Assembly (NCBI GenBank): GCA_017536635.1
Contig: JAFXHA010000071.1
Coordinates: forward strand, 1 to 36,958
Direction of reading: 5' to 3'
From: Clostridia bacterium
GTDB taxonomy: Bacteria; Bacillota; Clostridia; Oscillospirales; CAG-272
Length of the DNA stretch: 36,958 nucleotides
Shown here: piece by piece, positions 6,781 to 14,797 of the stretch
Layout: every line of letters begins with the position of its first letter
Numbering within the stretch: position 1 is the first letter of the stretch
The notes under the pieces: generated by a model
Told to the model about the DNA's origin: nothing
Seen by the model: only the letters and a program-made list of their open reading frames with translations
Databases searched by the model: none
Position numbers and translations under genes: made by a program

Positions 6781-9150
6781 TTATTCAAATGTTTTTCCGT
6801 AAGCCACGCTATAAGAATGTCCAGCACAGGAAGCAAGGTGCTCAAGATATCCCTCGTCGTATCCGCGAATATCATCGTAAGTGACGGTTATATCTCCGTC
6901 AAGCATAGACAGATTCCAGCTTTTCCTTCCCTGGAAGAATATCGTATCATCCGTTAATCCATTCTCAAGGAGCATATTATAGATAATTTTTTGATTATAG
7001 CTCAACTCAGTCTTATCCGCAATATCAAAGGTTGAGAAGAGCGCATATTCTGCGTTTATTGTACTATATACTCTATCAAGTCTGTTGTATCCGTGATGAG
7101 CTACCTGAACTATATCGCACTTGAGCGTTTCTGCCGAGAAGGGTGTCAGAAGAAGATCCATGACCTCTTCTCTCTCACTATTATTTCCCACGTCTCCGAG
7201 GAAGAGTGTCTTTACGCCGTTGGCTTCCATCATAACGACCGCCGTATAGTTATTCAACTCGGCGAAGCTCGGCACGCCCGTAGTAGCGCTAACCGTATCT
7301 TCCTGAGTGTAAAGCGCGGTAAAGGTAGCCCCGCCAAGCTCTATTTTCTGTCCTCTGTGCAACTGTATCATCTTAACATCAGGATATTTGCTCTTGAGCG
7401 AACCTAGGAACTTTACGATAGTTCCCGACCATTTATCATCACCGACGGGTACGTTTTCATTCGGGAAATTACACATCACACGCTCTATCACAAGCTGATC
7501 TCCGTGTCGGGAAACCAGCTTCGGCGACATATTAACGTGGTCGCCGTGTGGGTGCGTATAATAAAGTGCCGCCACTCTTATTTTTTCACCCTCGGGAATT
7601 CCCGTAAGCTCACGAAGATAGTTATATACTCCGTCTGCCGCCGCGTTTGTCGCCTGATCGCCGTTACCGCCGTCGACAAGCACTACGCTGTTATCGGCGA
7701 GCTTGATGACATAAAACATACCGTTAGTGGGCCAGGTTCCGTCGTGAGTACTCATAATACCGTACTGCGTTACGTCGAAGGTTTCGCCCTCCTTTACTTC
7801 ATAGATATATTCAAACTCGTCCTCCGATACGCTTGCGCAGTCATCTATAATACGCGCCTCGGTAAAGCAATGGGTATAGTATGCATAAATGAGGCTATAT
7901 CCCTTTTCATACTGCGCGTAAACGTTATCGTCGATAACTGTTTTGGTTATGAGCTCATATCCGTTATTCTCAAGCTTTGCGAGATACGCGTTGAAATCGG
8001 TAGCGCTCGTCTCGCTGACGAGCATCATATTAGACTCATTGGCAATATTGCCATTATAACGTCCAGTGCCGTTGTTATATACGGGCGCAAGAGTTCCGCC
8101 CTCGTATGCAGGAGCGGCTATCTCCCAACCTTCTCTGTCGTATCCCGTCTTGGTCTCAGTTGCCGAAAGCTCCTTGTCAATGTAAACGAACTCCCCATCA
8201 ACCTGCAAGTACTCCGAGGTGAACATATTTAGCGCATCCGCCAATATCGGCATTGTCGAGCCGTTAATGAATATCTTTTTTCCGTCAAGTGATATTCTCC
8301 AGCCCGAATCTCCCACACTCATTGTATCGGTATCGGAACGGTTAGTATCTCCGATAACTATTTCGAAATCGGACGCCACCGCGCTATCCTTGTTAAGAGA
8401 GAGGCTTATGCCGGTCTTTTCCGTTATCTCGCCAGCAAAGCGCTCTATTATTTTCTTGGCTCCGGAATCGGCATTCTCTGGGTAAACTATACCGTATTTT
8501 GTAGATCCGTTTATGGAAAGGAGCGTAGCATTATCAAGCCCATCGAGATCGATACGTCTGTAAAGGCTGGAATCATCGTCCAACAGGAAGGTAGCGTTAT
8601 CGTTTGAAATACAGTTCTCAAGGAAATACTCGACGGCTTCCACAAGCACGCCGTCCTCGGTGGCGCAAATAGCTATTCTGCCGCCGTCAAACACCTTGAT
8701 AACAAAGGAATATTCTTCGGTAAGAAGCTCCTTAGCTTTTGCGCTTTCGGGATATTTAGTATCTCCAAGCAATATAACGGGACCCGATTCGCCTATCAGG
8801 ACCTCGGACATATATCCGACAGATACCTGCGTGTTGGTTCTGATGCCCGTACACAGCTTTTTAGCTACGTTGGTAACCGACGTAGATTTATTGGGTACTA
8901 TTACGCTATAATCCGACAGATCAAGCTCAGCGATGCTCGGGAGCGGCTCGGTCGGCTTCTCTGTTTCTGACGTAGTATCCGCTGTCGTTTCACTTGAGGT
9001 ATCCTGCGCTTTCGTCGTTGCCTCTGACGTGGTTTCGATCGCCTCGACAGAAGTATCCGAGCTTTCCGCATCCGTGTTGTTCTTTGCGCAAGCAACAAGC
9101 GCAAACAAAAGAACTATGAGTGTTAAAAGAATCAGTAACGACCGTTTCAT
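6781..9150 (-). CDS. lipoprotein with metallo-beta-lactamase-fold C-terminal domain
   Basis: A 789-aa predicted surface lipoprotein. Residues 1-21 form a signal peptide ending in the lipobox LVAC (C21). Residues 22-68 are a Ser/Thr/Glu linker. Two related alpha/beta segments follow (about 70-190 and 205-330), each with a GDTKYPES / GDTNRSDT-like strand. The C-terminal third is a metallo-beta-lactamase fold resembling the ComEC hydrolase domain: VLVDGGNGD, then H533-P-H535-G-D537-H538, FLGDVG and AHHGY. The metal site looks intact, so it is probably an extracellular hydrolase of unknown substrate. It begins 11 bases after the DnaI/DnaC-like gene. Confidence 0.85.
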   Translation of the reverse strand: MKRSLLILLTLIVLLFALVACAKNNTDAESSDTSVEAIETTSEATTKAQDTSSETTADTTSETEKPTEPLPSIAELDLSDYSVIVPNKSTSVTNVAKKLCTGIRTNTQVSVGYMSEVLIGESGPVILLGDTKYPESAKAKELLTEEYSFVIKVFDGGRIAICATEDGVLVEAVEYFLENCISNDNATFLLDDDSSLYRRIDLDGLDNATLLSINGSTKYGIVYPENADSGAKKIIERFAGEITEKTGISLSLNKDSAVASDFEIVIGDTNRSDTDTMSVGDSGWRISLDGKKIFINGSTMPILADALNMFTSEYLQVDGEFVYIDKELSATETKTGYDREGWEIAAPAYEGGTLAPVYNNGTGRYNGNIANESNMMLVSETSATDFNAYLAKLENNGYELITKTVIDDNVYAQYEKGYSLIYAYYTHCFTEARIIDDCASVSEDEFEYIYEVKEGETFDVTQYGIMSTHDGTWPTNGMFYVIKLADNSVVLVDGGNGDQATNAAADGVYNYLRELTGIPEGEKIRVAALYYTHPHGDHVNMSPKLVSRHGDQLVIERVMCNFPNENVPVGDDKWSGTIVKFLGSLKSKYPDVKMIQLHRGQKIELGGATFTALYTQEDTVSATTGVPSFAELNNYTAVVMMEANGVKTLFLGDVGNNSEREEVMDLLLTPFSAETLKCDIVQVAHHGYNRLDRVYSTINAEYALFSTFDIADKTELSYNQKIIYNMLLENGLTDDTIFFQGRKSWNLSMLDGDITVTYDDIRGYDEGYLEHLASCAGHSYSVAYGKTFE

Positions 9151-9161
9151 AATAATCTCCT

Positions 9162-10142
9162 TTATTTTCGGTTATTCAAGCGTTTTTGCTTTCTTATGTC
9201 GGTTCCCGTGAAGACTATTGAATTATACTCGCCGAACAGTCGGCTGGTGATACGCTCGCTGTATCTTGCGTCTATCTCCTTTGCGGTGAGATTTGTGTTC
9301 ACGAAGGTACAAAGACGCTTATTTATTCTCGTATTGATAACGTCGTAAAGGCAGGAAAGCGTAAACTGATTGCTGACCTCGGTGCCGAGGTCATCAATAA
9401 TAAGCAGCTCTGCCTCGTAATATCTTGACGTTTTATTTCTCTGGCGCGTGCCCACGCTATTGCCGAAGCGCTCGGCCTCAAAGTCTCCCGTCATACCCAC
9501 CGAGGTAACGTAAAGCACGTCAAAACCACGGTCTATAACTTCCTTTGCCACGGCGGACGACAGATGAGTTTTTCCGAGTCCCGTAGCACCGAGCATAAGG
9601 AAATTGCAATAGGTATCGCTATCAAAATCCTTGGCGAATCTCTTTAACATATCAACACAGCCCTTCATTCTCGCGTTATCCGCATCAGCGTAATAATCGA
9701 GCGAAAAATTCTCAAAATTCTGTGTTCTGATAAGCTCGGCAATACCCGAGGATTCATATCCGGCAAGTATAAGCTCGCGCTTCATACACTCGCACATCTT
9801 CGTGCCGTCAAAGCCTGTGTCAGAGCATTTTTCGCACTCGTATTTCACGTCGGTATAATCGGGTGCGTATCCGTTTTTAACAAGAAGCGCTCGGCGCTCC
9901 TCGATTATTTTCGCGTTTCGCTCCTTGAGCTCGGCGATCTTCTTTTCGGGATCCGCCTCGCCCGACGCGATTATTTTCATTATCTCCATGCCCGTACCTG
10001 AAAGCAATCCGTCAAGCTCGCGCAGCTCGGGGATGATTCCGTAAAGCTCGAAGCGACGCACCTCGGCACGCTTTTGAGCCTTTGCGTATTTATTTGAAAA
10101 CTCTTCCTTTATACGAACGTAATCGTCTCTGTTATATGCCAT
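9162..10142 (-). CDS. DnaI/DnaC-like AAA+ helicase-loader ATPase
   Basis: A 326-aa AAA+ ATPase of the DnaC/DnaI/IstB group, expected to load the replicative helicase. Walker A is GATGLGKTH near residue 187, Walker B is LLIIDDLGTE near 250, and an arginine-rich sensor region follows (ERITSRLF). An N-terminal zinc-like site is suggested by CEKCSDTGFDGTKMCEC near residues 103-119, as in clostridial DnaI-type loaders. It follows the DnaD-like gene by 17 bases; that pairing supports a replication role rather than an insertion-sequence ATPase. Confidence 0.9.
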   Translation of the reverse strand: MAYNRDDYVRIKEEFSNKYAKAQKRAEVRRFELYGIIPELRELDGLLSGTGMEIMKIIASGEADPEKKIAELKERNAKIIEERRALLVKNGYAPDYTDVKYECEKCSDTGFDGTKMCECMKRELILAGYESSGIAELIRTQNFENFSLDYYADADNARMKGCVDMLKRFAKDFDSDTYCNFLMLGATGLGKTHLSSAVAKEVIDRGFDVLYVTSVGMTGDFEAERFGNSVGTRQRNKTSRYYEAELLIIDDLGTEVSNQFTLSCLYDVINTRINKRLCTFVNTNLTAKEIDARYSERITSRLFGEYNSIVFTGTDIRKQKRLNNRK

Positions 10143-10159
10143 ATCCGATTCCTTTTAAA

Positions 10160-11185
10160 TTAAGTATTTTTATCCGATTCCTCAAAGCCGCGCGCCAGGG
10201 ACGCCTCAAAGAACGCGTCTATGTCGTAGCTTTTTTCCCTCTCGGGCTCTGACTTTTTACGCGCACGAGTGGTCTTTTGAGGCTGAGAGGAATACTCTGT
10301 CTTTCTCTGCTCCTCGTATTTATCAATATCCTCAGGCATCTTTATTCCTGCCTCATACCATTTGGTCAGCACGCCGTTTGTATATTTCGGCTCGGGCTCG
10401 TGAGCGTTGTCGATGGTTATGTCGTAGGCTCTGCGTATTATTTCTATATCGTAGCCATAATCGTTTATCCAATGCTCAAACAGCTTTTTCTCGGTGCTTG
10501 AAAGCGCACGCTCGCCAACGCCGAATAATTTTTTTATCTGTTCGATAACGATAGCATTTTTCTCTATTTTTCTTATTTTATCGTACACCGCATCGCTCGT
10601 GGTGATATCCTCGTCATAAAAGGATATTGCGAGCTTTTCGGCATATCGCATAGTTTTCTTACCCCTCTCGGAGCAGTAAGCGAGTATTGCCAGAACCGCC
10701 TCGGGCTCAAATCCGAGCCTCTCTATAAGACCTGCGGCGATATTGGAATCATACGCATTGAAGGTCTTACCGAAAATTCTCTGCGCTTCGTCTATAAACT
10801 CGCTCGTTACCTTTTTCTTTTCGAGCAAGCCCACAAGAGCCTCGGTATTATAATCGATCTCGGGGTTAGTCTCAAGAACTCCGTCGCGATGCGCGGATCT
10901 TGATATCTTTACATTATTTTCGGTTGCGTTTTTCGGCGCGACGGACGACAGAATGCCTGCCCCGCGCCAGAATTTTATTGCCGCGCCGACCGATTCCTCG
11001 GTCATATCAAGCATCGCGGAAAGCTCGGCAGGCGATACGGTAGCCTTGCTCTCATCATCTGCCGAGAGAAGCAGTACGGACAGCACCGCAAGATCGTTCT
11101 TATCCGCCTCAAGTATGCTATCCGCGCACAGCTCGGCAAGGCTTCCCTGCTTGCGTTTTACGTATATTTTGGTCGTTTTTCCCAT
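10160..11185 (-). CDS. DnaD-domain replication initiation protein
   Basis: A 341-aa protein with a DnaD-like C-terminal domain: the helices around residues 205-290 include EKKLFEHWINDYGYDIEII and end in the diagnostic YTNGVLTKWYEAGI. The N-terminal third has a winged-helix-like region (LSAMLDMTEESVGAAIKFW). The acidic/basic C-terminal tail is probably flexible. I chose the ATG at 11185, which has AAGG nine bases upstream and begins 11 bases after the rex stop. A longer reading would start inside rex. Confidence 0.88.
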   Translation of the reverse strand: MGKTTKIYVKRKQGSLAELCADSILEADKNDLAVLSVLLLSADDESKATVSPAELSAMLDMTEESVGAAIKFWRGAGILSSVAPKNATENNVKISRSAHRDGVLETNPEIDYNTEALVGLLEKKKVTSEFIDEAQRIFGKTFNAYDSNIAAGLIERLGFEPEAVLAILAYCSERGKKTMRYAEKLAISFYDEDITTSDAVYDKIRKIEKNAIVIEQIKKLFGVGERALSSTEKKLFEHWINDYGYDIEIIRRAYDITIDNAHEPEPKYTNGVLTKWYEAGIKMPEDIDKYEEQRKTEYSSQPQKTTRARKKSEPEREKSYDIDAFFEASLARGFEESDKNT

Positions 11186-11196
11186 ATAATAACCTT

Positions 11197-11868
11197 TTAT
11201 TTTTTGTCGTTCAGTGCTATCTCGTAGCAAAGCGTCATCAGCGAGTCGCCGATATGTACGTTCTCAACGGCGATCCCGTGCTCGCTCAGATCAAGATCTA
11301 TACCCGTAAGGTTCCAGATACCGCTGATGTTGGTCTTGGCAAGCCTCTGTGCAGTCTCAAGCGTATATTCCTTATCAAGTGTAAGTATAACTATATCCAC
11401 CGCAAACTCCTCAAGTCTCTCCTCAAGCTCATCTGCCGAATATATTTTTGCGTTAGCTACCTTTTTACCGATGAGCGAAGGTGCAACGTCGAACATTGCG
11501 ACAACGTCAACTCCTCTTTTCTCAAACATCGGGCTCTTTACAAGCGCCGTGCCGAGATTACCCGCGCCGATAACTGCCGCGCGAAATCCGCAGCCGACAC
11601 CGAGTATCTCGCATATCTTGGTATAAAGATAGTTTACGTTATATCCGTATCCCTGCTGACCGAAGCCGCCGAAGCAGTTAAGGTCCTGTCTTATCTGCGA
11701 TGCGGTAACGTTCATCATTTTTGAAAGCTCGGCAGAGCTGACGCGCGTCTTTCCCATTCTGATTATCTCGCGCAGATATCTGAAATACCTGGGAAGTCTT
11801 TTGATTACCGCGGGCGACACCTCGTGGTGCATTTCGTTTTCTATTATAATATCCTTTTCGTCTTTCAT
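11197..11868 (-). CDS. rex: redox-sensing transcriptional repressor Rex
   Basis: A 223-aa Rex repressor that senses the NADH/NAD+ ratio. The N-terminal winged helix (about residues 16-75) includes KRLPRYFRYL and SAELSKMMNVTASQIRQDL. The NAD-binding Rossmann motif is VIGAGNLG (99-106), and the C-terminal swapped helix ends the protein. Its targets in such bacteria are fermentative and NADH-dependent genes. I looked for the usual TTGTGAA-type operator in nearby intergenic regions and saw no clear copy. It sits between tsaD and the replication genes. Confidence 0.97.
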   Translation of the reverse strand: MKDEKDIIIENEMHHEVSPAVIKRLPRYFRYLREIIRMGKTRVSSAELSKMMNVTASQIRQDLNCFGGFGQQGYGYNVNYLYTKICEILGVGCGFRAAVIGAGNLGTALVKSPMFEKRGVDVVAMFDVAPSLIGKKVANAKIYSADELEERLEEFAVDIVILTLDKEYTLETAQRLAKTNISGIWNLTGIDLDLSEHGIAVENVHIGDSLMTLCYEIALNDKK

Positions 11869-11883
11869 ATCTTCTCCTTAGAT

Positions 11884-12894
11884 CTAAAAATTGTCCGCAG
11901 CTGATGCGTTAAGAGAGGTATCGGTAAACCTGCCGTCAAGAAATTCAAAATATCCTGCCGCGGCTACCATTGCCGCGTTGTCGGAGCAAAGCGACATTGA
12001 GGGGCGGTAGAAGCTTACCCTTTTCTTTTTACAAAGCTCCTCGAGTGCACCGCGGATATGCGAGTTTGCCGCAACACCGCCCGCAAGAACGAGCTGCTTT
12101 GTATTCGTTTGCTCGATCGCTGCCGAAGTCTTTTTAACTATTGCGTCGACGATGACCTTGGTATATGACGCCGCTATATCGGCGTGGTTCGGCTCACTTC
12201 CCTTTTGTCTTTCACTGTTGATGTAATTGAGCGCCGCAGTTTTGAGTCCGCTGAAGGAAAAATCAAGATTGTCGCCAACTATTGCGGGGGACGGCAGCTT
12301 TATCGCCTTGCTGTCTCCCTCGTACGCGAGCTTATCTATTGCCGCGCCGCCCGGATACGGCATACCGATGGTTCGTCCGATCTTATCGAACGCCTCGCCC
12401 GCCGCGTCGTCGCGCGTTGTGCCTATCTCGGAAAAATCGGTATAATTTCTGACCGCATATATCGAGGTATGACCGCCCGATACGACAAGCGCGGTAAACG
12501 GGGGCTCAAGCTCGGGCGCTTCAAGATACGCCGCCGCCACGTGCGCCTTTATATGATTTACCGCCACCAACGGTATCTTGTGAGCAAAGGCGAGCGACTT
12601 TGCAAAGTTCACTCCGACAAGCAACGCTCCGATAAGTCCGGGGTTTGCGGTTACCGCAATACATCCGATATCACTTATTTTAAGTCCCGCCTCATCAAGT
12701 GCCTCGTATGTAATCCTCGAAACCGCCTCGATATGCGCGCGGCTTGCTATCTCGGGAACCACTCCGCCGTACAGACGGTGAGTTTCTATCTGAGATGCCA
12801 CTATGTTTGAAAGTATCCTTCTTTTTCCGTCTCCCATTTCGACGATAGCCGCTGAGGTCTCGTCGCAGGAGCTTTCAAGTCCTAATATATACAT
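11884..12894 (-). CDS. tsaD: tRNA t6A37 threonylcarbamoyltransferase TsaD
   Basis: A 336-aa ASKHA-fold enzyme that transfers threonylcarbamoyl to A37 of ANN-decoding tRNAs. Family motifs are clear: ILGLESSCDETSAAIV at the start, the metal ligands in VNHIKAHVAA near 106-115, VVSGGHTSIY near 130, and LAGGVAANSHIR near 266. The ATG at 12894 has GGAAGG six bases upstream; an in-frame TTG upstream overlaps rimI and is less likely. The partners tsaB and tsaE are not in this window. Confidence 0.96.
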   Translation of the reverse strand: MYILGLESSCDETSAAIVEMGDGKRRILSNIVASQIETHRLYGGVVPEIASRAHIEAVSRITYEALDEAGLKISDIGCIAVTANPGLIGALLVGVNFAKSLAFAHKIPLVAVNHIKAHVAAAYLEAPELEPPFTALVVSGGHTSIYAVRNYTDFSEIGTTRDDAAGEAFDKIGRTIGMPYPGGAAIDKLAYEGDSKAIKLPSPAIVGDNLDFSFSGLKTAALNYINSERQKGSEPNHADIAASYTKVIVDAIVKKTSAAIEQTNTKQLVLAGGVAANSHIRGALEELCKKKRVSFYRPSMSLCSDNAAMVAAAGYFEFLDGRFTDTSLNASAADNF

Positions 12895-12911
12895 TTCTTT
12901 CCTTCCGAAAT

Positions 12912-13358
12912 TCAAACGATTTTATAATTCATAAGCACGGCATCCTCGGTCGGACGGCGGTAAAAGCCCTTGCGCACGCCACATTCCTCAAATCCGCAGG
13001 CACGGTAAAGCTCGCGCGCCGCACGATTGGATTCCCGCACTTCCAGATAAAGCACCGAGATCCCTCTTTTTGCCGACTCATAAATCATTTGCTTGACGAT
13101 CTCCATTCCAATGCCACGTCGGCGGTATGCGCCGCTTACGGCTATATCGGTTATCTGTCCCTCGTCGAGCGCTATAATCACGCCGCAGTATCCGACGACC
13201 TTACCGTCAAGAGATGCCGCGATCCCAAATCCACTGTCGGCAAGAAGCATTTCAAGACTTTTCTCCGACCACGGCTCAATAAAGCATTCCTTTTCAAGCA
13301 GGGCTACGTCTCTGAGATGCTCTGCCGAAAGGAGCTCAAGCTTTAAATCACTTGCCAT
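12912..13358 (-). CDS. rimI: ribosomal-protein S18 alanine N-acetyltransferase RimI
   Basis: A 148-aa GNAT acetyltransferase. The acetyl-CoA site is YRRRGIGMEIV near residues 78-88, and the C-terminal block ESNRAARELYRACGFEECGVRKGFY matches RimI proteins, which acetylate the N-terminal alanine of ribosomal protein S18. The common rimI-tsaD pairing supports the assignment over another GNAT. It begins two bases after the dCMP deaminase stop. Confidence 0.92.
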   Translation of the reverse strand: MASDLKLELLSAEHLRDVALLEKECFIEPWSEKSLEMLLADSGFGIAASLDGKVVGYCGVIIALDEGQITDIAVSGAYRRRGIGMEIVKQMIYESAKRGISVLYLEVRESNRAARELYRACGFEECGVRKGFYRRPTEDAVLMNYKIV

Positions 13359-13360
13359 TA

Positions 13361-13849
13361 TCAGTATCCGAAAACGCCGCTGAGCGAGTCGTCGTCATCT
13401 ATCCAATCGGATACGTTTATCACGCGGAATTCGTCCTTGGTATCTCTTACGACTACCTTTTCTATACCCGCATTGATTATCTGTCTCTTACACATCATAC
13501 AGCTCGACGTACCCGAAACGAGCTCGCGCGTCTTTGCATCGATACAAACCATATAAACAGTAGAGCCGAGCATTCTTTCGCGCGATGCGGCGATGATCGC
13601 GTTTGCCTCGGCGTGAACCGAGCGGCAGAGCTCATATCTCTCTCCTCTGGGAATATTGAGCTTATCTCTCATACAAGACATAAGATCATTACAGTTTTTT
13701 CTGCCTCTGGGCGCGCCGTTATAGCCCGTGGAAACGATAACGTCGTCCTTTACGATTATTGCGCCGTACATCTTACGAAGGCAGGTACTTCTCTCTGCGA
13801 CAGTCTGCGCGATATCAAGATAATAATTTTCCTTTGAAACTCTGCTCAT
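13361..13849 (-). CDS. deoxycytidylate (dCMP) deaminase family protein
   Basis: A 162-aa zinc-dependent deaminase that is expected to turn dCMP into dUMP for thymidylate synthesis. The zinc/catalytic residues are in CRSVHAEANAI near 74-84 and in SSCMMCKRQI near 113-122; GYNGAPRG near 41-48 is typical of dCMP deaminases. I chose the ATG at 13849, with AGGGAG nine bases upstream. It is the first gene of the seven-gene minus-strand run ending at 6781. Confidence 0.92.
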   Translation of the reverse strand: MSRVSKENYYLDIAQTVAERSTCLRKMYGAIIVKDDVIVSTGYNGAPRGRKNCNDLMSCMRDKLNIPRGERYELCRSVHAEANAIIAASRERMLGSTVYMVCIDAKTRELVSGTSSCMMCKRQIINAGIEKVVVRDTKDEFRVINVSDWIDDDDSLSGVFGY

Positions 13850-13912
13850 TGTATGTATCTCCCTACTTACGTTATATTGCGGAATAAAAATCCGCACAAT
13901 TATTCATTATTT

Positions 13913-13941
13913 ATTATACACCTACTAAAAAAATAAATCAA
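13913..13941 (-). promoter_or_regulatory. sigma-A promoter of the dCMP deaminase-to-lipoprotein run
   Basis: On the minus strand, -35 TTGATT (13936-13941), 17-base spacer, -10 TATAAT (13913-13918). It is about 64 bases upstream of the first start codon, with a small TGCGGA/TCCGCA hairpin in the leader. Confidence 0.8.
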
Positions 13942-13994
13942 TAGGTTAAAATTATAATTTACAATTATTATTTTATACATTATAGACAAAAAAT

Positions 13995-14017
13995 CTCCGA
14001 CGGTCGATCCGTCGGAG
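13995..14017 (-). terminator. terminator of the four-helix-bundle gene
   Basis: A 9-bp stem CTCCGACGG/CCGTCGGAG with TCGAT loop. On the minus strand it is followed by ATTTTTTG, giving a good T-tract ten bases after the stop codon. Confidence 0.88.
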
Positions 14018-14026
14018 TTCATAATA

Positions 14027-14371
14027 CTATTTCTTATCCTTTGCGGTATTAATAGATGCAATCAAAATACGACGTATTGTTCCGCATTGATTATAAAGGT
14101 CAGCAGAGCATTCTCTGCTCAAGATCTCAGACTTCGCAAAAAGCTCCAACCAATATTCGGTTTCATAGCACTCCTTCAATGCGATCTGCAATTTTGCAAT
14201 AAAATCAGGCTTGCCATGTGCATAGTTTGCTTCGTGAATATTGGCACCAATTGACGTAGCAGAGCGCTCCAACTGATTAACGAGTGAACCGTGTCCTTTG
14301 ACATTTTCACAAAGTTTTATAATTTTAATAGCAAAATCCATAGATAGATCTACAAGCTTGTTCTCTTTCAA
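14027..14371 (-). CDS. four-helix-bundle protein (23S rRNA intervening-sequence family)
   Basis: A 114-aa all-helical protein of the S23/IVP four-helix-bundle family. Diagnostic motifs are RSATSIGANIHEANYAHGKPDF and LKECYETEYWLEL. Family members occur inside 23S rRNA intervening sequences and beside arrays of small palindromes, but their biochemical role is unknown. I favour a TTG start at 14371, because AGAGGTGAT lies just upstream and the resulting MKENKLVDLS N-terminus fits the family. The next ATG is at 14341. Its 5' leader is the hairpin array at 14401-14559. Confidence 0.88.
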   Translation of the reverse strand: MKENKLVDLSMDFAIKIIKLCENVKGHGSLVNQLERSATSIGANIHEANYAHGKPDFIAKLQIALKECYETEYWLELFAKSEILSRECSADLYNQCGTIRRILIASINTAKDKK

Positions 14372-14400
14372 AAATATCACCTCTGAATATGTAAAATGAA

Positions 14401-14559
14401 ATATTGCTGCGCAATATGAAATAATCCTTCGGATTATGAAATATTTTGCCTTACGGCAAAATGTGAAATAAAATAAATCCCTCATACGCCGCAGCGTATT
14501 TCATAGCGTAAGCTATTTCATATGCCGAAGGCATATTTCACAAATCCCGCGAGGGATTT
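14401..14559. repeat. array of seven different small palindromes separated by TGAAAT/ATTTCA
   Basis: Seven short hairpins follow one another: 14401-14417, 14421-14437, 14443-14462, 14484-14499, 14503-14516, 14520-14536 and 14542-14559. Stems are 5-8 bp, loops 3-4 bases. The stem sequences all differ, while the spacers are the same (TGAAAT reading plus in the first half, ATTTCA in the second), so the array is itself roughly palindromic. A longer pair, AATAAATCCCTC near 14472-14483 and GAGGGATTTATT near 14551-14562, could enclose three of the hairpins. It lies between tRNA-Thr and the four-helix-bundle gene and forms that gene's leader. Confidence 0.9.
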
Positions 14560-14568
14560 ATTTCATTG

Positions 14569-14599
14569 AAAAAAGCACTTGCGATGCAAGTGCTTTTTT
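14569..14599 (-). terminator. intrinsic terminator of tRNA-Thr
   Basis: A perfect 14-bp stem AAAAAAGCACTTGC/GCAAGTGCTTTTTT with GAT loop, one base after the tRNA 3' CCA. It can act on both strands, but only the tRNA approaches it closely. Confidence 0.92.
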
Positions 14600-14600
14600 C

Positions 14601-14676
14601 TGGAGCTGGTGATGTGACTCGAACACACGACCTGCTGATTACGAATCAGCTGCACTACCGACTGTGCTACACCAGC
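14601..14676 (-). tRNA. tRNA-Thr (anticodon CGT)
   Basis: Minus-strand cloverleaf with perfect acceptor stem GCTGGTG/CACCAGC, anticodon loop TTCGTAA (anticodon CGT), T loop TTCGAGT and encoded CCA (14601-14603). Confidence 0.96.
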
Positions 14677-14686
14677 AAACATTAAT

Positions 14687-14715
14687 ATTATAAAGCATAG
14701 TTTTCGTTTTGTCAA
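14687..14715 (-). promoter_or_regulatory. sigma-A promoter of tRNA-Thr
   Basis: On the minus strand, -35 TTGACA (14710-14715), 17-base spacer, -10 TATAAT (14687-14692), about 10 bases from the tRNA 5' end. It is divergent from the rsmA promoter. Confidence 0.92.
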
Positions 14716-14727
14716 GTGTTTTTTCTA

Positions 14728-14756
14728 TTGATTTTTTAAATTTTGTGTGGTAAAAT
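14728..14756 (+). promoter_or_regulatory. sigma-A promoter of rsmA
   Basis: TTGATT (14728-14733), 17-base spacer, TAAAAT (14751-14756), some 41 bases before the rsmA start. Confidence 0.75.
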
Positions 14757-14797
14757 AGTATTTGTCAAGAAACGTTATTAAATTTTGGAGTATTTAT

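Noticed and set aside
9162-10142. DnaC-like gene as an insertion-sequence IstB ATPase
   Set aside because: No istA-type transposase is adjacent, and the gene is paired with a DnaD-domain gene in an operon, as expected for a helicase loader.
14401-14559. CRISPR-like array
   Set aside because: The constant elements are only about six bases and the variable elements are palindromes, not spacers; no cas genes are present.
14601-14676. tRNA-Thr as an attachment site of an integrated element
   Set aside because: No integrase gene and no repeated tRNA 3' end were seen around it.
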